In this document: piece after piece, positions 1 to 7,888 of the stretch
How the letters are laid out: every line of letters begins with the position of its first letter
How positions within the stretch are numbered: the stretch's first letter is position 1
Assembly: GCF_014174255.1 (NCBI RefSeq)
Contig: NZ_JABEQJ010000003.1
Coordinates: forward strand, 62,001 to 126,000
Direction: 5' to 3'
Source of the DNA: Gluconacetobacter sacchari
GTDB taxonomy: Bacteria > Pseudomonadota > Alphaproteobacteria > Acetobacterales > Acetobacteraceae
Length of the DNA stretch: 64,000 nt
Program-made: the position numbers and the translations under genes
Notes under the pieces: model-generated
What the model was told of the DNA's origin: nothing
Database searches by the model: none
What the model saw: only the letters and a program-made list of their open reading frames with translations

Positions 1-1
1 A

Positions 2-622
2 AGCGAAGGGTTGATCCGCCGCCTGCGCGGGCGTGGGACGTTTCCGCTCGCCGCCCCGATCCGCGCGGCCATGCAGTCGACGGCGGTGCGGCGCAACCAG
101 GTCTCGCTGGCGTTCAAGACCCAGGTGCGGATCGTCGGCCATGAAGTGATCGGCGCCTCGCCGGCGACGGCCGAACAGATGGGGGTCGCGGTCGACGCGC
201 CGCTGCTGCGGATCGAGCGCGTGCGCTCGGACTCGCGATCCGCGATTTCGCATTCCGTCTGCCTGCTGCCCGCGCAGTTCGCCCGCTTCGTGCCGCGACG
301 CCAGTTGGGGACGCTGCCGGTATCCGCCGCGCTGGAAGCGGCGGGGGTGGACCTGCACGGATTCGACGAGCATCTCAGCGCCTGTCCGGCCGATGCGACG
401 GCGGCCGAGGCGTTGGGGGTGGAGATCGGCACGCCGCTGCTGTCCATGCTGCGCATCGCGCGGGATGCCGCCGGGCGGGTCGTCGAACGGCTGATGGTCG
501 TGTACCGTCCCGACCGGTACGAATATTTCCTGTCCTATTCGGCGGAGAGCCTGCGGCAGGGCGAGCATGGGCTGCATCTGAGCGTGCGCGACCTGGCACC
601 GCCCGCGGCGGGAACGGAATGA
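2..622 (+). CDS. GntR/HutC-family transcriptional regulator, 3' part only
   Basis: The reading frame is open to the first base, so the gene begins outside the window. The first visible residues (SEGLIRRLRGRGTF) match the wing at the end of a GntR winged-helix domain. The remaining ~190 residues look like a UTRA effector-binding domain of the HutC subfamily, with the typical xAPLLRIERVR strand and a C-terminal YRPDRYEYFLSY strand. It overlaps the next gene (amino acid permease) by an ATGA, so the two are co-transcribed and the regulator probably senses the permease substrate or a derivative. The ligand cannot be told from sequence. Only the DNA-reading helices are missing from view. Confidence 0.85.
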   Translation, partial: SEGLIRRLRGRGTFPLAAPIRAAMQSTAVRRNQVSLAFKTQVRIVGHEVIGASPATAEQMGVAVDAPLLRIERVRSDSRSAISHSVCLLPAQFARFVPRRQLGTLPVSAALEAAGVDLHGFDEHLSACPADATAAEALGVEIGTPLLSMLRIARDAAGRVVERLMVVYRPDRYEYFLSYSAESLRQGEHGLHLSVRDLAPPAAGTE

Positions 623-2004
623 CCGCCGCGCCGCCCGGCCGCCTGCGCGGCGAACTCGGGCTGGCCGATGTCGTGGCCCAGGCGGCCTCGGGCGTCGGGC
701 CGATCTATTCGGCGATCGTCTTCGTGCCGCTGGTGACGGTGGGGGCGTCCGGCTTCGGAGCCGGAGGGGCGGTGCCGCTGTGCATCCTGGTCGCGGCGGT
801 TCTGCTGATGGCCGTCGCCCGCGTCTTCGCGGGGTTCGCACGGCAGGTCCGGACACCGGGTTCCCTGTACGATTATCTCAAGCTTTCCCTGGGGCGGCGG
901 GCGGGGACTGTGTTCGGGCTGCTGTTCTATGCCTGCGCGATCGCGGCCTTCGTCAACGGCACGCTGACCTTCGGCGGCCTCGCGGCCAGGTTGGCCGAGC
1001 ATCTGACCGGCCATGCGCTGCCGTGGTGGCTGGCGGCGCTGGGCGGGCTGGCCGTGGTGGCGTTGTCGGTTTCCCGCGGCATCACGCTGGCGGTGCATCT
1101 GCAACTTGCCGTCAGCGTCGTCTCGATCGGTGCCGTGGGACTGTTCGCCGCCTGGGTCCTGGTGCGGTCGCCGCATCTCTTTGCGGTGGCGCGGACGGGG
1201 CTGGTGCCGTCGGCGCAGAGCCACGGGCTGGCCGGCGTCATGATGGGGTTGAGCTTTGCCTTTTTCATGTATGGCGGCTTCGAGGGGGCGGCGAGCCTGG
1301 CCGAGGAATGCCGCAACCCGACGCGGGCCATTCCCCGCGCCATGATTCTGACGATCTGGGTCAACGGGGCCTTCTACCTGCTGACAGCCTTCGCCGCGCT
1401 GGCGGGGTTCGGGGCCGATGCGGAGCGGCTGGGCGGACAGGACATGCCGCTGCTGGCGCTGGCGGTGGACCCGCGCTATGGCGGCCCGGCGATCGAGGCC
1501 ATTCTGATGGCGATGACCATCGCCGACGTGCTGGCCATGATCACGGCCGGCAGCATCGCCATCGCGCGCGGGTTGCTGTGCCTGGCGCGGGACGGTGTGC
1601 TGCCCGCCGCCTTTGCCCGCACCAGCGCCGGGCGCGGGGTGCCGGTCCTGCCCAATCTGGTGCTGCTGGGCGGAACGGCCGTGCTGGTCGTTGTCATCCG
1701 CGCGGCGGCGGGGGCGGCGGCGGGGCAGGATGCCTATAGGGGGTGGTTCATCTGGATCGGCACGTTTGCCAGCCTCAACCTGCTGATCGCCTGGTGCGCG
1801 ACCTGCATCGGCGGGTTCGTGATGGGGCGTCGCGGCGGGGGCGATCGAGGGACGCGGGTCTGCGCGGCGACCGGCACCGTCGCAACCCTGGCGGTGATCG
1901 CGGTCACGCTGGGCCTGCTGGAAGGGACGACGCGGCTGGTGCCGCTGGCAAGCGCGCTGCTGGCACTGGCTGGCTGGTGGGCGATGCGTCCAGCGCGGTC
2001 ATGA
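619..2004 (+). CDS. APC-family amino acid/polyamine permease
   Basis: A 461-residue inner-membrane protein with about 12 hydrophobic segments. The N-terminal region has the APC-type unwound helix 1 (GLADVVAQAASGVGPIYSA), and the central FMYGGFEGAASLAEE stretch is the conserved helix-6 region of amino acid permeases. It likely imports an amino acid or amine by proton or sodium coupling. The start overlaps the stop of the upstream GntR regulator (ATGA), so translation is probably coupled. Its 3' end overlaps the convergent FCD regulator by 101 bp. Substrate is unknown. The neighbouring hydantoinase-like enzyme and lyase make a nitrogen-containing carboxylic acid plausible, but this is inference. 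Confidence 0.85.
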   Translation: MTAAPPGRLRGELGLADVVAQAASGVGPIYSAIVFVPLVTVGASGFGAGGAVPLCILVAAVLLMAVARVFAGFARQVRTPGSLYDYLKLSLGRRAGTVFGLLFYACAIAAFVNGTLTFGGLAARLAEHLTGHALPWWLAALGGLAVVALSVSRGITLAVHLQLAVSVVSIGAVGLFAAWVLVRSPHLFAVARTGLVPSAQSHGLAGVMMGLSFAFFMYGGFEGAASLAEECRNPTRAIPRAMILTIWVNGAFYLLTAFAALAGFGADAERLGGQDMPLLALAVDPRYGGPAIEAILMAMTIADVLAMITAGSIAIARGLLCLARDGVLPAAFARTSAGRGVPVLPNLVLLGGTAVLVVVIRAAAGAAAGQDAYRGWFIWIGTFASLNLLIAWCATCIGGFVMGRRGGGDRGTRVCAATGTVATLAVIAVTLGLLEGTTRLVPLASALLALAGWWAMRPARS

Positions 2005-2641
2005 GGTTGGCGCGCGCCTTTTCGATGTGCTGTTCCATCAGCGAGCGGGCCAGATCGGCGTCGCGTGAGCGGATCGCCCGCAGGATCTGCCAATGTTCCT
2101 GGTACGCGACGCCCTTGCGTTCCGGCCGGGCCCCGGACCAGCGCCGGTAGAGCCGGAGGAGCGGGTAGAGGTCGCCGCCCAGCGCCGCCGAGATCCGGGG
2201 GCTGCGCGCATGGTCGATCAGCAGGAGATGGAAATCGAAATCGTCGGGCGGTACGTCGGGATCGCCCAGGTCGCGTCGGCGCGCCCGTTCCAGCGCCGCC
2301 AGCAGGGTGGTGATCGCGTGGTCGTCCATGCGGGTGGCGGCGAGGGCGCAGGCGCGGCCTTCCAGCGCGACGCGCATGTCGAACAGGTCGTCCACCGCCG
2401 TGCGGTCCAGCAGCGCGATGCGCGCGCGGGCGAAGGGTTCGCGGGTGACGAGGCCGATGCCTTGCAGGCGGCGTATCGCCTCGCGCACCGGCCCACGGCT
2501 GACGCCGAACTGGCGGGCCAGCGTGGCCTCGCCCAACGTGGCGCCGGGCGCGATCCCGCCCGAATGGATCAGGGCCAGAATGTCGCGGAACAGCGCCTCG
2601 CCGAGCGAGCGTGCGCTGTCGTCATCCTCCCGGCCGTCCAT
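1904..2641 (-). CDS. GntR-family regulator, FadR/FCD subfamily
   Basis: A 245-residue regulator. Residues ~10-75 form the winged helix (LARQFGVSRGPVREAIRRLQ, the GntR recognition helix), and residues ~85-225 are an all-helical FCD ligand domain with the expected metal-type residues (DDFDFHLLLIDHA, then HWQILRAI and MEQHIEKAR). A good ribosome site (AGGAG, six bases upstream) supports the start. It lies 22 bp downstream of the amidohydrolase on the same strand, last in the aconitase-amidohydrolase-regulator unit, so it is the best candidate to control that unit and the divergent lyase. The alanine/proline-rich C-terminal tail lies in the 101 bp antisense overlap with the permease. Confidence 0.88.
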   Translation of the reverse strand: MDGREDDDSARSLGEALFRDILALIHSGGIAPGATLGEATLARQFGVSRGPVREAIRRLQGIGLVTREPFARARIALLDRTAVDDLFDMRVALEGRACALAATRMDDHAITTLLAALERARRRDLGDPDVPPDDFDFHLLLIDHARSPRISAALGGDLYPLLRLYRRWSGARPERKGVAYQEHWQILRAIRSRDADLARSLMEQHIEKARANLMTALDASPTSQPVPAARLPAAPAASSLPAGPA

Positions 2642-2663
2642 GCCGTTCTCCTCGGTCCCGTGG

Positions 2664-4037
2664 TTACCCTGCGTCGGGCGAGCGGCGAAGATAACGCCCG
2701 CGGCGCGTCTCCGCTTCGTCCGTCAGGACGGCGTTTTCCATCAGAACGTGGCCGCCGGCAACCGTCAGGGACGGCCAGCCGCGCAGGGTCATCCCTTCGT
2801 AGGGCGAGTAATCGGAATGCGATTCCAGCGTCGCGGCCCGCACCACTCGTTCATTGTCGGGATCGACGACCACCAGGTCGGCGTCGTCTCCGACGCGCAT
2901 ATATCCCTTGCCGGGAATGTGGTACAGGGCTGCGACATTCGCGGACGTGACCGCCGCGAGGCGCTCGGGCGGGATGCCGCGCCGGTGCCATCCTTCGGTG
3001 ATCAGCACCGGCAGCAGGGTCGCGATACCGGGGAAGCCCGCCGAGGCCTGCCAGATGTCGGGGCCCTTGGTGGCCTGCTTGCGCGGAACGTGGTCGGAGC
3101 CGACGGTAAGGATCTGTCCCTGTGCGATGCCGGCCCACAGCGCGTCGATATCGCGCGGGCCGCGCAGCGGGGGATTGACCTTGCCCAGCAGGCCCGCCGG
3201 GCTGTCGGTCGACAGGGACAGGTAGTGGGCGCAGGTCTCGACCTCGATCGGCGCGGGATGGCGGCGGCCGCGCAGCATTCGGACGATATCCAGCCCCTCG
3301 CCGGCCGACAGATGCACGATATTCACCCGGCAGCGCGTTTTCTCGCTGAAATAGCCGACGCGGAACACGTTCTCGGCCTCGAGGAAATCGGGACTCTGCT
3401 CGTCCCACGCCGCCAGATCGTCGCGGCCGGATTCGCGCAGCGGCCCGCGCAGGCCGGGAATGATTTCGACATTCTCGCAATGCACGCCCAGTACCGAACC
3501 GGGCAGGAGGGCCAGGCGGCGCATCGCCGCGAACAGCAGGCCGTCGTCGATTTCGGTGAAGCCCTTGGCGGCGCCGGACGCGCCTTTGTACATCAGGTAG
3601 AGCTTCGCGGAATTGACGCCGAACCGCTCCATCACCTCGGGCAACTGGGCGACATGGCGCAGGCTGGTCAGGCCGAAATGACAGCCGAAATCGAGGCAGG
3701 AAAGCCGTTCGCCGGCGGCGATCCAGCGGGGGGTGGACTCCGCCAGATCGGCCGAGCGGTGGAAGCTGAGATAGGACGTGACCCCGCCCAGTGCCGCCGA
3801 GCGGGATTCGGTGCGGAAATCGTCATCGCCCGCACCGAAGCCGAAATGCGTGTGCGGGTCGATCAGTCCCGGCATGATCCAGGCGCCGTGGCAGGGAATG
3901 ATCCGATGGGCGGGGATGTCTTCGCCGGGGGCGAGAATGGCGGCGATCTTTCCGTCGCGGATGGCGACGGAACCCCGGCCGGTTCCGAGTCCGGGCCAGA
4001 CGATCAGTCCGTCCTTGAGCAAGAGGTCAGCCTGCAT
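2664..4037 (-). CDS. Dihydropyrimidinase/hydantoinase-like cyclic amidohydrolase
   Basis: A 457-residue metal-dependent amidohydrolase (TIM barrel plus small beta-sandwich), the usual length for dihydropyrimidinase, allantoinase and dihydroorotase. All metal-site elements are visible: HTH in IDPHTHFGFG (H62, H64), the lysine expected to be carboxylated in SAKLYLMYKG (K145), histidines in GVHCENVEI and NIVHLSAGEG, and the catalytic Asp in GSDHVP (D315). It should open a cyclic amide, ureide or imide ring in the cytoplasm. Three in-frame ATGs exist at 4052, 4043 and 4037. I chose 4037, which has a GAAGCGG at usable spacing; any choice overlaps the end of the aconitase gene, implying coupling. 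No pyrimidine-degradation partners are nearby, so the substrate is open. Confidence 0.85.
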   Translation of the reverse strand: MQADLLLKDGLIVWPGLGTGRGSVAIRDGKIAAILAPGEDIPAHRIIPCHGAWIMPGLIDPHTHFGFGAGDDDFRTESRSAALGGVTSYLSFHRSADLAESTPRWIAAGERLSCLDFGCHFGLTSLRHVAQLPEVMERFGVNSAKLYLMYKGASGAAKGFTEIDDGLLFAAMRRLALLPGSVLGVHCENVEIIPGLRGPLRESGRDDLAAWDEQSPDFLEAENVFRVGYFSEKTRCRVNIVHLSAGEGLDIVRMLRGRRHPAPIEVETCAHYLSLSTDSPAGLLGKVNPPLRGPRDIDALWAGIAQGQILTVGSDHVPRKQATKGPDIWQASAGFPGIATLLPVLITEGWHRRGIPPERLAAVTSANVAALYHIPGKGYMRVGDDADLVVVDPDNERVVRAATLESHSDYSPYEGMTLRGWPSLTVAGGHVLMENAVLTDEAETRRGRYLRRSPDAG

Positions 4038-6684
4038 GGTCATCCGCTTCATGTTGGGGCCGCGCGGGCGGTGCGACCGCCGCCAGCAGGGCCTCGTGGA
4101 TTCCGCCCTGTCGCAGGAGGGCGCGTTCGCTGTCGGTCAGCAATGCCGCATGGGCGACGAAACGCCGGGTCCCGGTGGCGCCCATGGCTTCGACCGTGAT
4201 CGGGGCGCCGTCTTCGATGCCGGCCCGCAATCCGTGGAAGGAGAAGGTCTCGAGGCCCGTGAGCCCGAGTGTCGGCCAGCTTTCGCCGTCCGCGAACAGC
4301 AGGGGCAGGACGCCCATGCCGACGAGGTTGGACCGGTGGATCCGCTCGAAATCGCGGGCGATCACGATCCGCACGCCCAGCATGGCCGTGCCGCGGGCCG
4401 CCCAGTCGCGGCTGCTGCCGGTGCCGTAGCGATGGCCGCCCAGCACGATCAGCGGCACGTCGCGGGCGCGCCAGGCCATGGCGGCGTCATGGATGGTCTG
4501 GAGCGTTCCGTCGGGGCCCGGTGTTTCCCATCCCTTGCCGTTGCCGGCCAGCGCGTTGCGGATACGGATATTGGCGAAGGTCGCGCGCGCCATCACCTCG
4601 GGGTTGCCGCGGCGGGCCACGTAGGTATTGAACGCCGCGTGCGGGATGCCCAGGCCGGAGAGGTAGCGCCCCGCCGGGCTGTCCGGCGGGATCTCGCCGC
4701 TGGGCGAGATATGATCGGTGGTCAGAGAATCGCCGAACGCCGCCAGGACCCTTGCGCCGCCGAGCCTGTCCGCCGACCAGTCGGCGCCGTTCTGGGCACC
4801 GAGGCGGGGGCGGCAGAGATAGGCCGAGTTCGGCCGCCAGGGGTAGGTGTCGCCGCCCGGCGCCGCGAGGGCGTTCCACAGGCGGCGGCTCTCCTCCGGC
4901 GCTTCGCCGGGAGGACCCCGGCCGGCATGGTCGCCGAGCGCCCCCGCCAGTTCTTCCGGCGTGGGCCAGAGGTCGCGCAGATGGACCGCCGTGCCGGCGG
5001 AATCATGGCCGATGGGGTCCGTTTCCAGATCGAGATCCACGCGCCCCGCGAGCGCGAAGAGGACGACCAGGGGCGGCGAGGCGAGATAGTTCGCCGGCAG
5101 CAGGCGGTGGATGCGGCCCTCGAAATTCCGGTTGCCCGACAGCACGGCGACGGCCCGTACGCCGTGCCGCTCGATCGCCCGTTCCATCGCCGGCAGCAGC
5201 GGGCCGGACTTGCCGCCGCAGGTGGTGCAGCCGTAGCCGGCGATCGCGAAGCCCAGCGTTTCGAGCGGGGCGAGCAGGCTGGCGCGTTCCAGAAGCGCTT
5301 TCACCGAGGGCGAGCCGGGGGTCATGGATGTCTTGACCCAGGGGGGGACCCGCATGCCGCGCGCGACCGCCTTCGCGGCGACCAGTCCGGCCGCCAGCAT
5401 GACAGCGGGATTGGCGGTGTTGGTGCAGGAGGCGATGGCCGCTATGGCGACCGCGCCGTCGGCGATGGCGTCCGCCTGGCGCGGGCGGCCGTCTTCCTCG
5501 TCCTTCAGCGCGTGGAAGGAGCGTGCGGCCTCCGCCAGGGGCAGGCGCTGTTCCGGACGGCTTGGACCCGCGATCGACCGGCCCAGTGTCGACAGGTCGA
5601 TCCGGATGACGCGGTCATAGTCCGGAGCGGGCGCGGGGGTGGCCAGCGACCGGAAGACGCCGCCACGCCGGGCCCGTGCCTCCAGATCCGGCGCGTCGCC
5701 GCGGGTTGCGGCCATGTAGCGGCAGGTTTCCTCGTCCACCGGGAAAAAGCCGCAGGTCGCGCCGTATTCGGGGGCCATGTTGGCGAGTGTCGCGCGTTCT
5801 TCCAGCCGCAGGTGGCGTATGCCAGGGCCGAAGAATTCGACGAAGGCGCCGGCGACGCCGGCGCGGCGCAGGGTTTCCGTCACCAGCAAGGCAAGGTCGG
5901 TCGTCATCACGCCCGGCGGTGGGGTGCCGTCGAGCAATGCACCCACGATTTCGGGCACCGGCACGACATAGGGCTGGCCGAGCAGGGCGGCCTCGATATC
6001 CAGTCCGCCCACGCCCCAGCCCAGCACGCCAAGCGCGTTGACCATCGGGGTGTGGGAGTCGCCGCCCAGCACGAATTCGGGATGGACGACCGTGCCGGCG
6101 AGCGCCGGGGTTTCCACCATGATCCGGGCCAGGCGTTCCAGGTTGATCTGATGGATGATGCCGCTGCCCGGCGGATGGAGCGTCAGCCCCGCCATGGCCT
6201 GCCGCGCCCATTTGAGAAAGGCGTAGCGCTCGGTATTGCGTTCGTATTCGCGGGCGAGGTTCCGCACCAGGGCGTCGGGCGCGCCGCTGATGTCGACTTG
6301 CAGGGAATGATCGACGATCAGGTCAAGCGGGACGCTGGGCGATACCGCCCGGACATCGCCGCCGCGCGCCGCGACGATGTCGCGCATGCCGGCCAGATTC
6401 TGCAGGACCGGCACCCCGCTGGAGTCGGGCAGGATTACGCGGGAGACGGCGAGCGCCACCCCGCGGCCGCGGTCGGCGGGAGCGCGGCGGACGATCGCGA
6501 CGAGGTCGGCCAGGGTTGAATCCGCCAGATGGTCGCCATCGGCCAGCAGGGCCTGACGCGCGACATTTTCCAGCAGGATGCGCGCGGAGAAAGGAAGTGC
6601 GTCGGGGGGCGTGCCCAGCCGGACGGCGATCGCGGCCGGATCGATCTGGCGAGGTGTGGTGTCGGTCCAGTAGGAGCGTTTCAT
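4027..6684 (-). CDS. Aconitase-family Fe-S hydratase (AcnA-like, catabolic paralogue)
   Basis: An 885-residue single-chain aconitase of AcnA/AcnD length. The three 4Fe-4S ligands are present: C420 in SCTNTANPAV, and C486 and C489 in GYGCTTCGGKSGP. Other family blocks include LGGDSHTPMVNALGVLGWGV, SGNRNFEGRIH, GDSLTTDHISPSGEI and GTGSSRDWAARGT. The change from the usual CTTCIGNSG to CTTCGGKSG, and the context beside an amidohydrolase and a PEP-mutase-type lyase, argue for a hydratase/isomerase acting on a citrate- or malate-like catabolic intermediate rather than the TCA enzyme. A 2-methylcitrate role is possible, but no prpC or prpF is present. No Shine-Dalgarno precedes the ATG, and a TAAAAT box lies about 12 bases upstream, so the mRNA may be nearly leaderless. 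Confidence 0.85.
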   Translation of the reverse strand: MKRSYWTDTTPRQIDPAAIAVRLGTPPDALPFSARILLENVARQALLADGDHLADSTLADLVAIVRRAPADRGRGVALAVSRVILPDSSGVPVLQNLAGMRDIVAARGGDVRAVSPSVPLDLIVDHSLQVDISGAPDALVRNLAREYERNTERYAFLKWARQAMAGLTLHPPGSGIIHQINLERLARIMVETPALAGTVVHPEFVLGGDSHTPMVNALGVLGWGVGGLDIEAALLGQPYVVPVPEIVGALLDGTPPPGVMTTDLALLVTETLRRAGVAGAFVEFFGPGIRHLRLEERATLANMAPEYGATCGFFPVDEETCRYMAATRGDAPDLEARARRGGVFRSLATPAPAPDYDRVIRIDLSTLGRSIAGPSRPEQRLPLAEAARSFHALKDEEDGRPRQADAIADGAVAIAAIASCTNTANPAVMLAAGLVAAKAVARGMRVPPWVKTSMTPGSPSVKALLERASLLAPLETLGFAIAGYGCTTCGGKSGPLLPAMERAIERHGVRAVAVLSGNRNFEGRIHRLLPANYLASPPLVVLFALAGRVDLDLETDPIGHDSAGTAVHLRDLWPTPEELAGALGDHAGRGPPGEAPEESRRLWNALAAPGGDTYPWRPNSAYLCRPRLGAQNGADWSADRLGGARVLAAFGDSLTTDHISPSGEIPPDSPAGRYLSGLGIPHAAFNTYVARRGNPEVMARATFANIRIRNALAGNGKGWETPGPDGTLQTIHDAAMAWRARDVPLIVLGGHRYGTGSSRDWAARGTAMLGVRIVIARDFERIHRSNLVGMGVLPLLFADGESWPTLGLTGLETFSFHGLRAGIEDGAPITVEAMGATGTRRFVAHAALLTDSERALLRQGGIHEALLAAVAPPARPQHEADDHAG

Positions 6685-6746
6685 GTGTTGACACTATTTT
6701 AGAGCATGACGGTAAATCAAGTCAGATTTTGCCTTAAGTGTTGACA
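6685..6746. promoter_or_regulatory. Candidate repressor sites in the aconitase/lyase divergent promoter
   Basis: The nonamer GTGTTGACA occurs at 6685-6693 and again at 6738-6746, 53 bp apart (about five helical turns). The first copy continues to GTGTTGACAC, an imperfect palindrome (GTGT-TG-ACAC) touching the aconitase start codon. The second copy contains the -35 hexamer of the lyase promoter. This is the layout expected for a regulator blocking both directions. The FCD GntR protein at 1904-2641 is the obvious candidate. Confidence 0.45.
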
Positions 6747-6769
6747 GTTTGTCGGAGCGCTGACTTATT
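6741..6769 (+). promoter_or_regulatory. Predicted sigma70-type promoter of the lyase gene
   Basis: A perfect TTGACA (6741-6746) is followed after 17 bp by CTTATT (6764-6769), a weak -10. The lyase ATG lies at 6802, preceded by GAAGGA at 6791-6796. The -35 box overlaps the second GTGTTGACA repeat. Confidence 0.4.
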
Positions 6770-6801
6770 CCGGTTTCGGATATTTGACATGAAGGACTCC
6801 G

Positions 6802-7749
6802 ATGACTCGTTCCACGGCTCTTCCCTCCGCCGCCGCGCGCCTGCGGGGTCTGATCTCATCCGGCGCGTTTCTCGTCGCGCCGGGGGTCTATGACGGCTAT
6901 AGCGTGCGGCTGGCCGCGGCGGCGGGATTTTCCTGCGCGGCCACCAGCGGGGCGGCCATCGCGAACGCCGTTCTGGGTATCGAGGATGTGGGCCTGATGG
7001 GGCTGGCGGAAAACGTGGCGCAGTGCCGCGCCATCGCCCGCGCGGTGTCGATCCCCGTGACGGCCGACGCGGATAACGGCTACGGCAATCCGATGAATGT
7101 CTGGTACACCACGCGCATGTTCGAGGACGCGGGAGTGGCGGGCATGAATATCGAGGACCAGGCCAGTCCCAAGCGGTGTGGCCACATGCCCGGAAAGACG
7201 CTGGTCGGCACGGCGGAGATGGTCAAGAAGATCGAGGCGGCATGCATGGCCCGGCGCGATGACGATTTCGTCGTCATCGCGCGCACCGATGCCCTGGCCG
7301 TCGAAGGGCTGGAGGCCACGCTCGAACGGGTGCGGGCCTATGTCGCGGCCGGTGCCGACATGATCTTTCCCGATGCCGTGGGATCGGAGGATGTGATCGC
7401 GCGCATCGTCGAGACGGCGGGGGTGCCGGTATCGATCAATATGGGTTTCGGCATCCGTGCGCGGCCCACCACGCCGCTGATCGCGCCGCGACGGTTGAAG
7501 GAACTGGGGGTTCGGCGGATCAGCCTGCCGCGCATGCTGCCTGCCGCGGCGATCATGGGCATGCGGTCTGCCCTTGCCGCCATGAAGGAATCCGTCGAGA
7601 CGGGGGAGGCGGTCGAACGGCCGGACCTGCTGGTGGGGATAGACGATATCTGGTCGCTGATGGGATTTCCCGCGATGCAGGCGCTGGAGCGCTCCCTGTT
7701 GACGGTGGGTGCCCTTGAAGAGCGATACGGAAACGGCGCGGATGCGTGA
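6802..7749 (+). CDS. Isocitrate lyase/PEP mutase superfamily lyase
   Basis: A 315-residue TIM-barrel protein of methylisocitrate lyase / 2,3-dimethylmalate lyase size. The active-site loop reads SPKRCGHMPGK, with the ICL-type KRCGH signature at K124-H128 and the catalytic Cys at 126. Metal-binding acids appear in TADADNGYGNP and NIEDQ. It should cleave a 2-hydroxy or 2-methyl dicarboxylic or tricarboxylic acid to pyruvate (or glyoxylate) plus a smaller acid. It is divergent from the aconitase homologue, and hydratase plus lyase pairs are the logic of both the 2-methylcitrate cycle and nicotinate/dimethylmalate degradation. Absence of prpC/prpD makes the classic methylcitrate cycle less likely. 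GAAGGA supports the start. Confidence 0.82.
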   Translation: MTRSTALPSAAARLRGLISSGAFLVAPGVYDGYSVRLAAAAGFSCAATSGAAIANAVLGIEDVGLMGLAENVAQCRAIARAVSIPVTADADNGYGNPMNVWYTTRMFEDAGVAGMNIEDQASPKRCGHMPGKTLVGTAEMVKKIEAACMARRDDDFVVIARTDALAVEGLEATLERVRAYVAAGADMIFPDAVGSEDVIARIVETAGVPVSINMGFGIRARPTTPLIAPRRLKELGVRRISLPRMLPAAAIMGMRSALAAMKESVETGEAVERPDLLVGIDDIWSLMGFPAMQALERSLLTVGALEERYGNGADA

Positions 7750-7888
7750 TTTCGTTTCCTCCAGCCAAAATCGGAAATTTCTATTCCGGAATCGGATTGG
7801 TGCGTTGACGTAAGAGTCTCAGGCGGTAAAGTATTATAGGTATGACAATATACAGAAGATCGCATTGTCCGTTGAAGGTTGGTGCCCC

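Noticed and set aside
2307-6519. Long plus-strand frames (630 and 913 codons) opposite the amidohydrolase and aconitase
   Set aside because: Antisense artefacts of high GC3. The minus-strand proteins carry full family motifs.
4027-6684. Housekeeping TCA-cycle aconitase
   Set aside because: Not excluded, but the altered CTTCGGKSG loop, the local catabolic partners and the dedicated regulator make a pathway-specific paralogue more likely.
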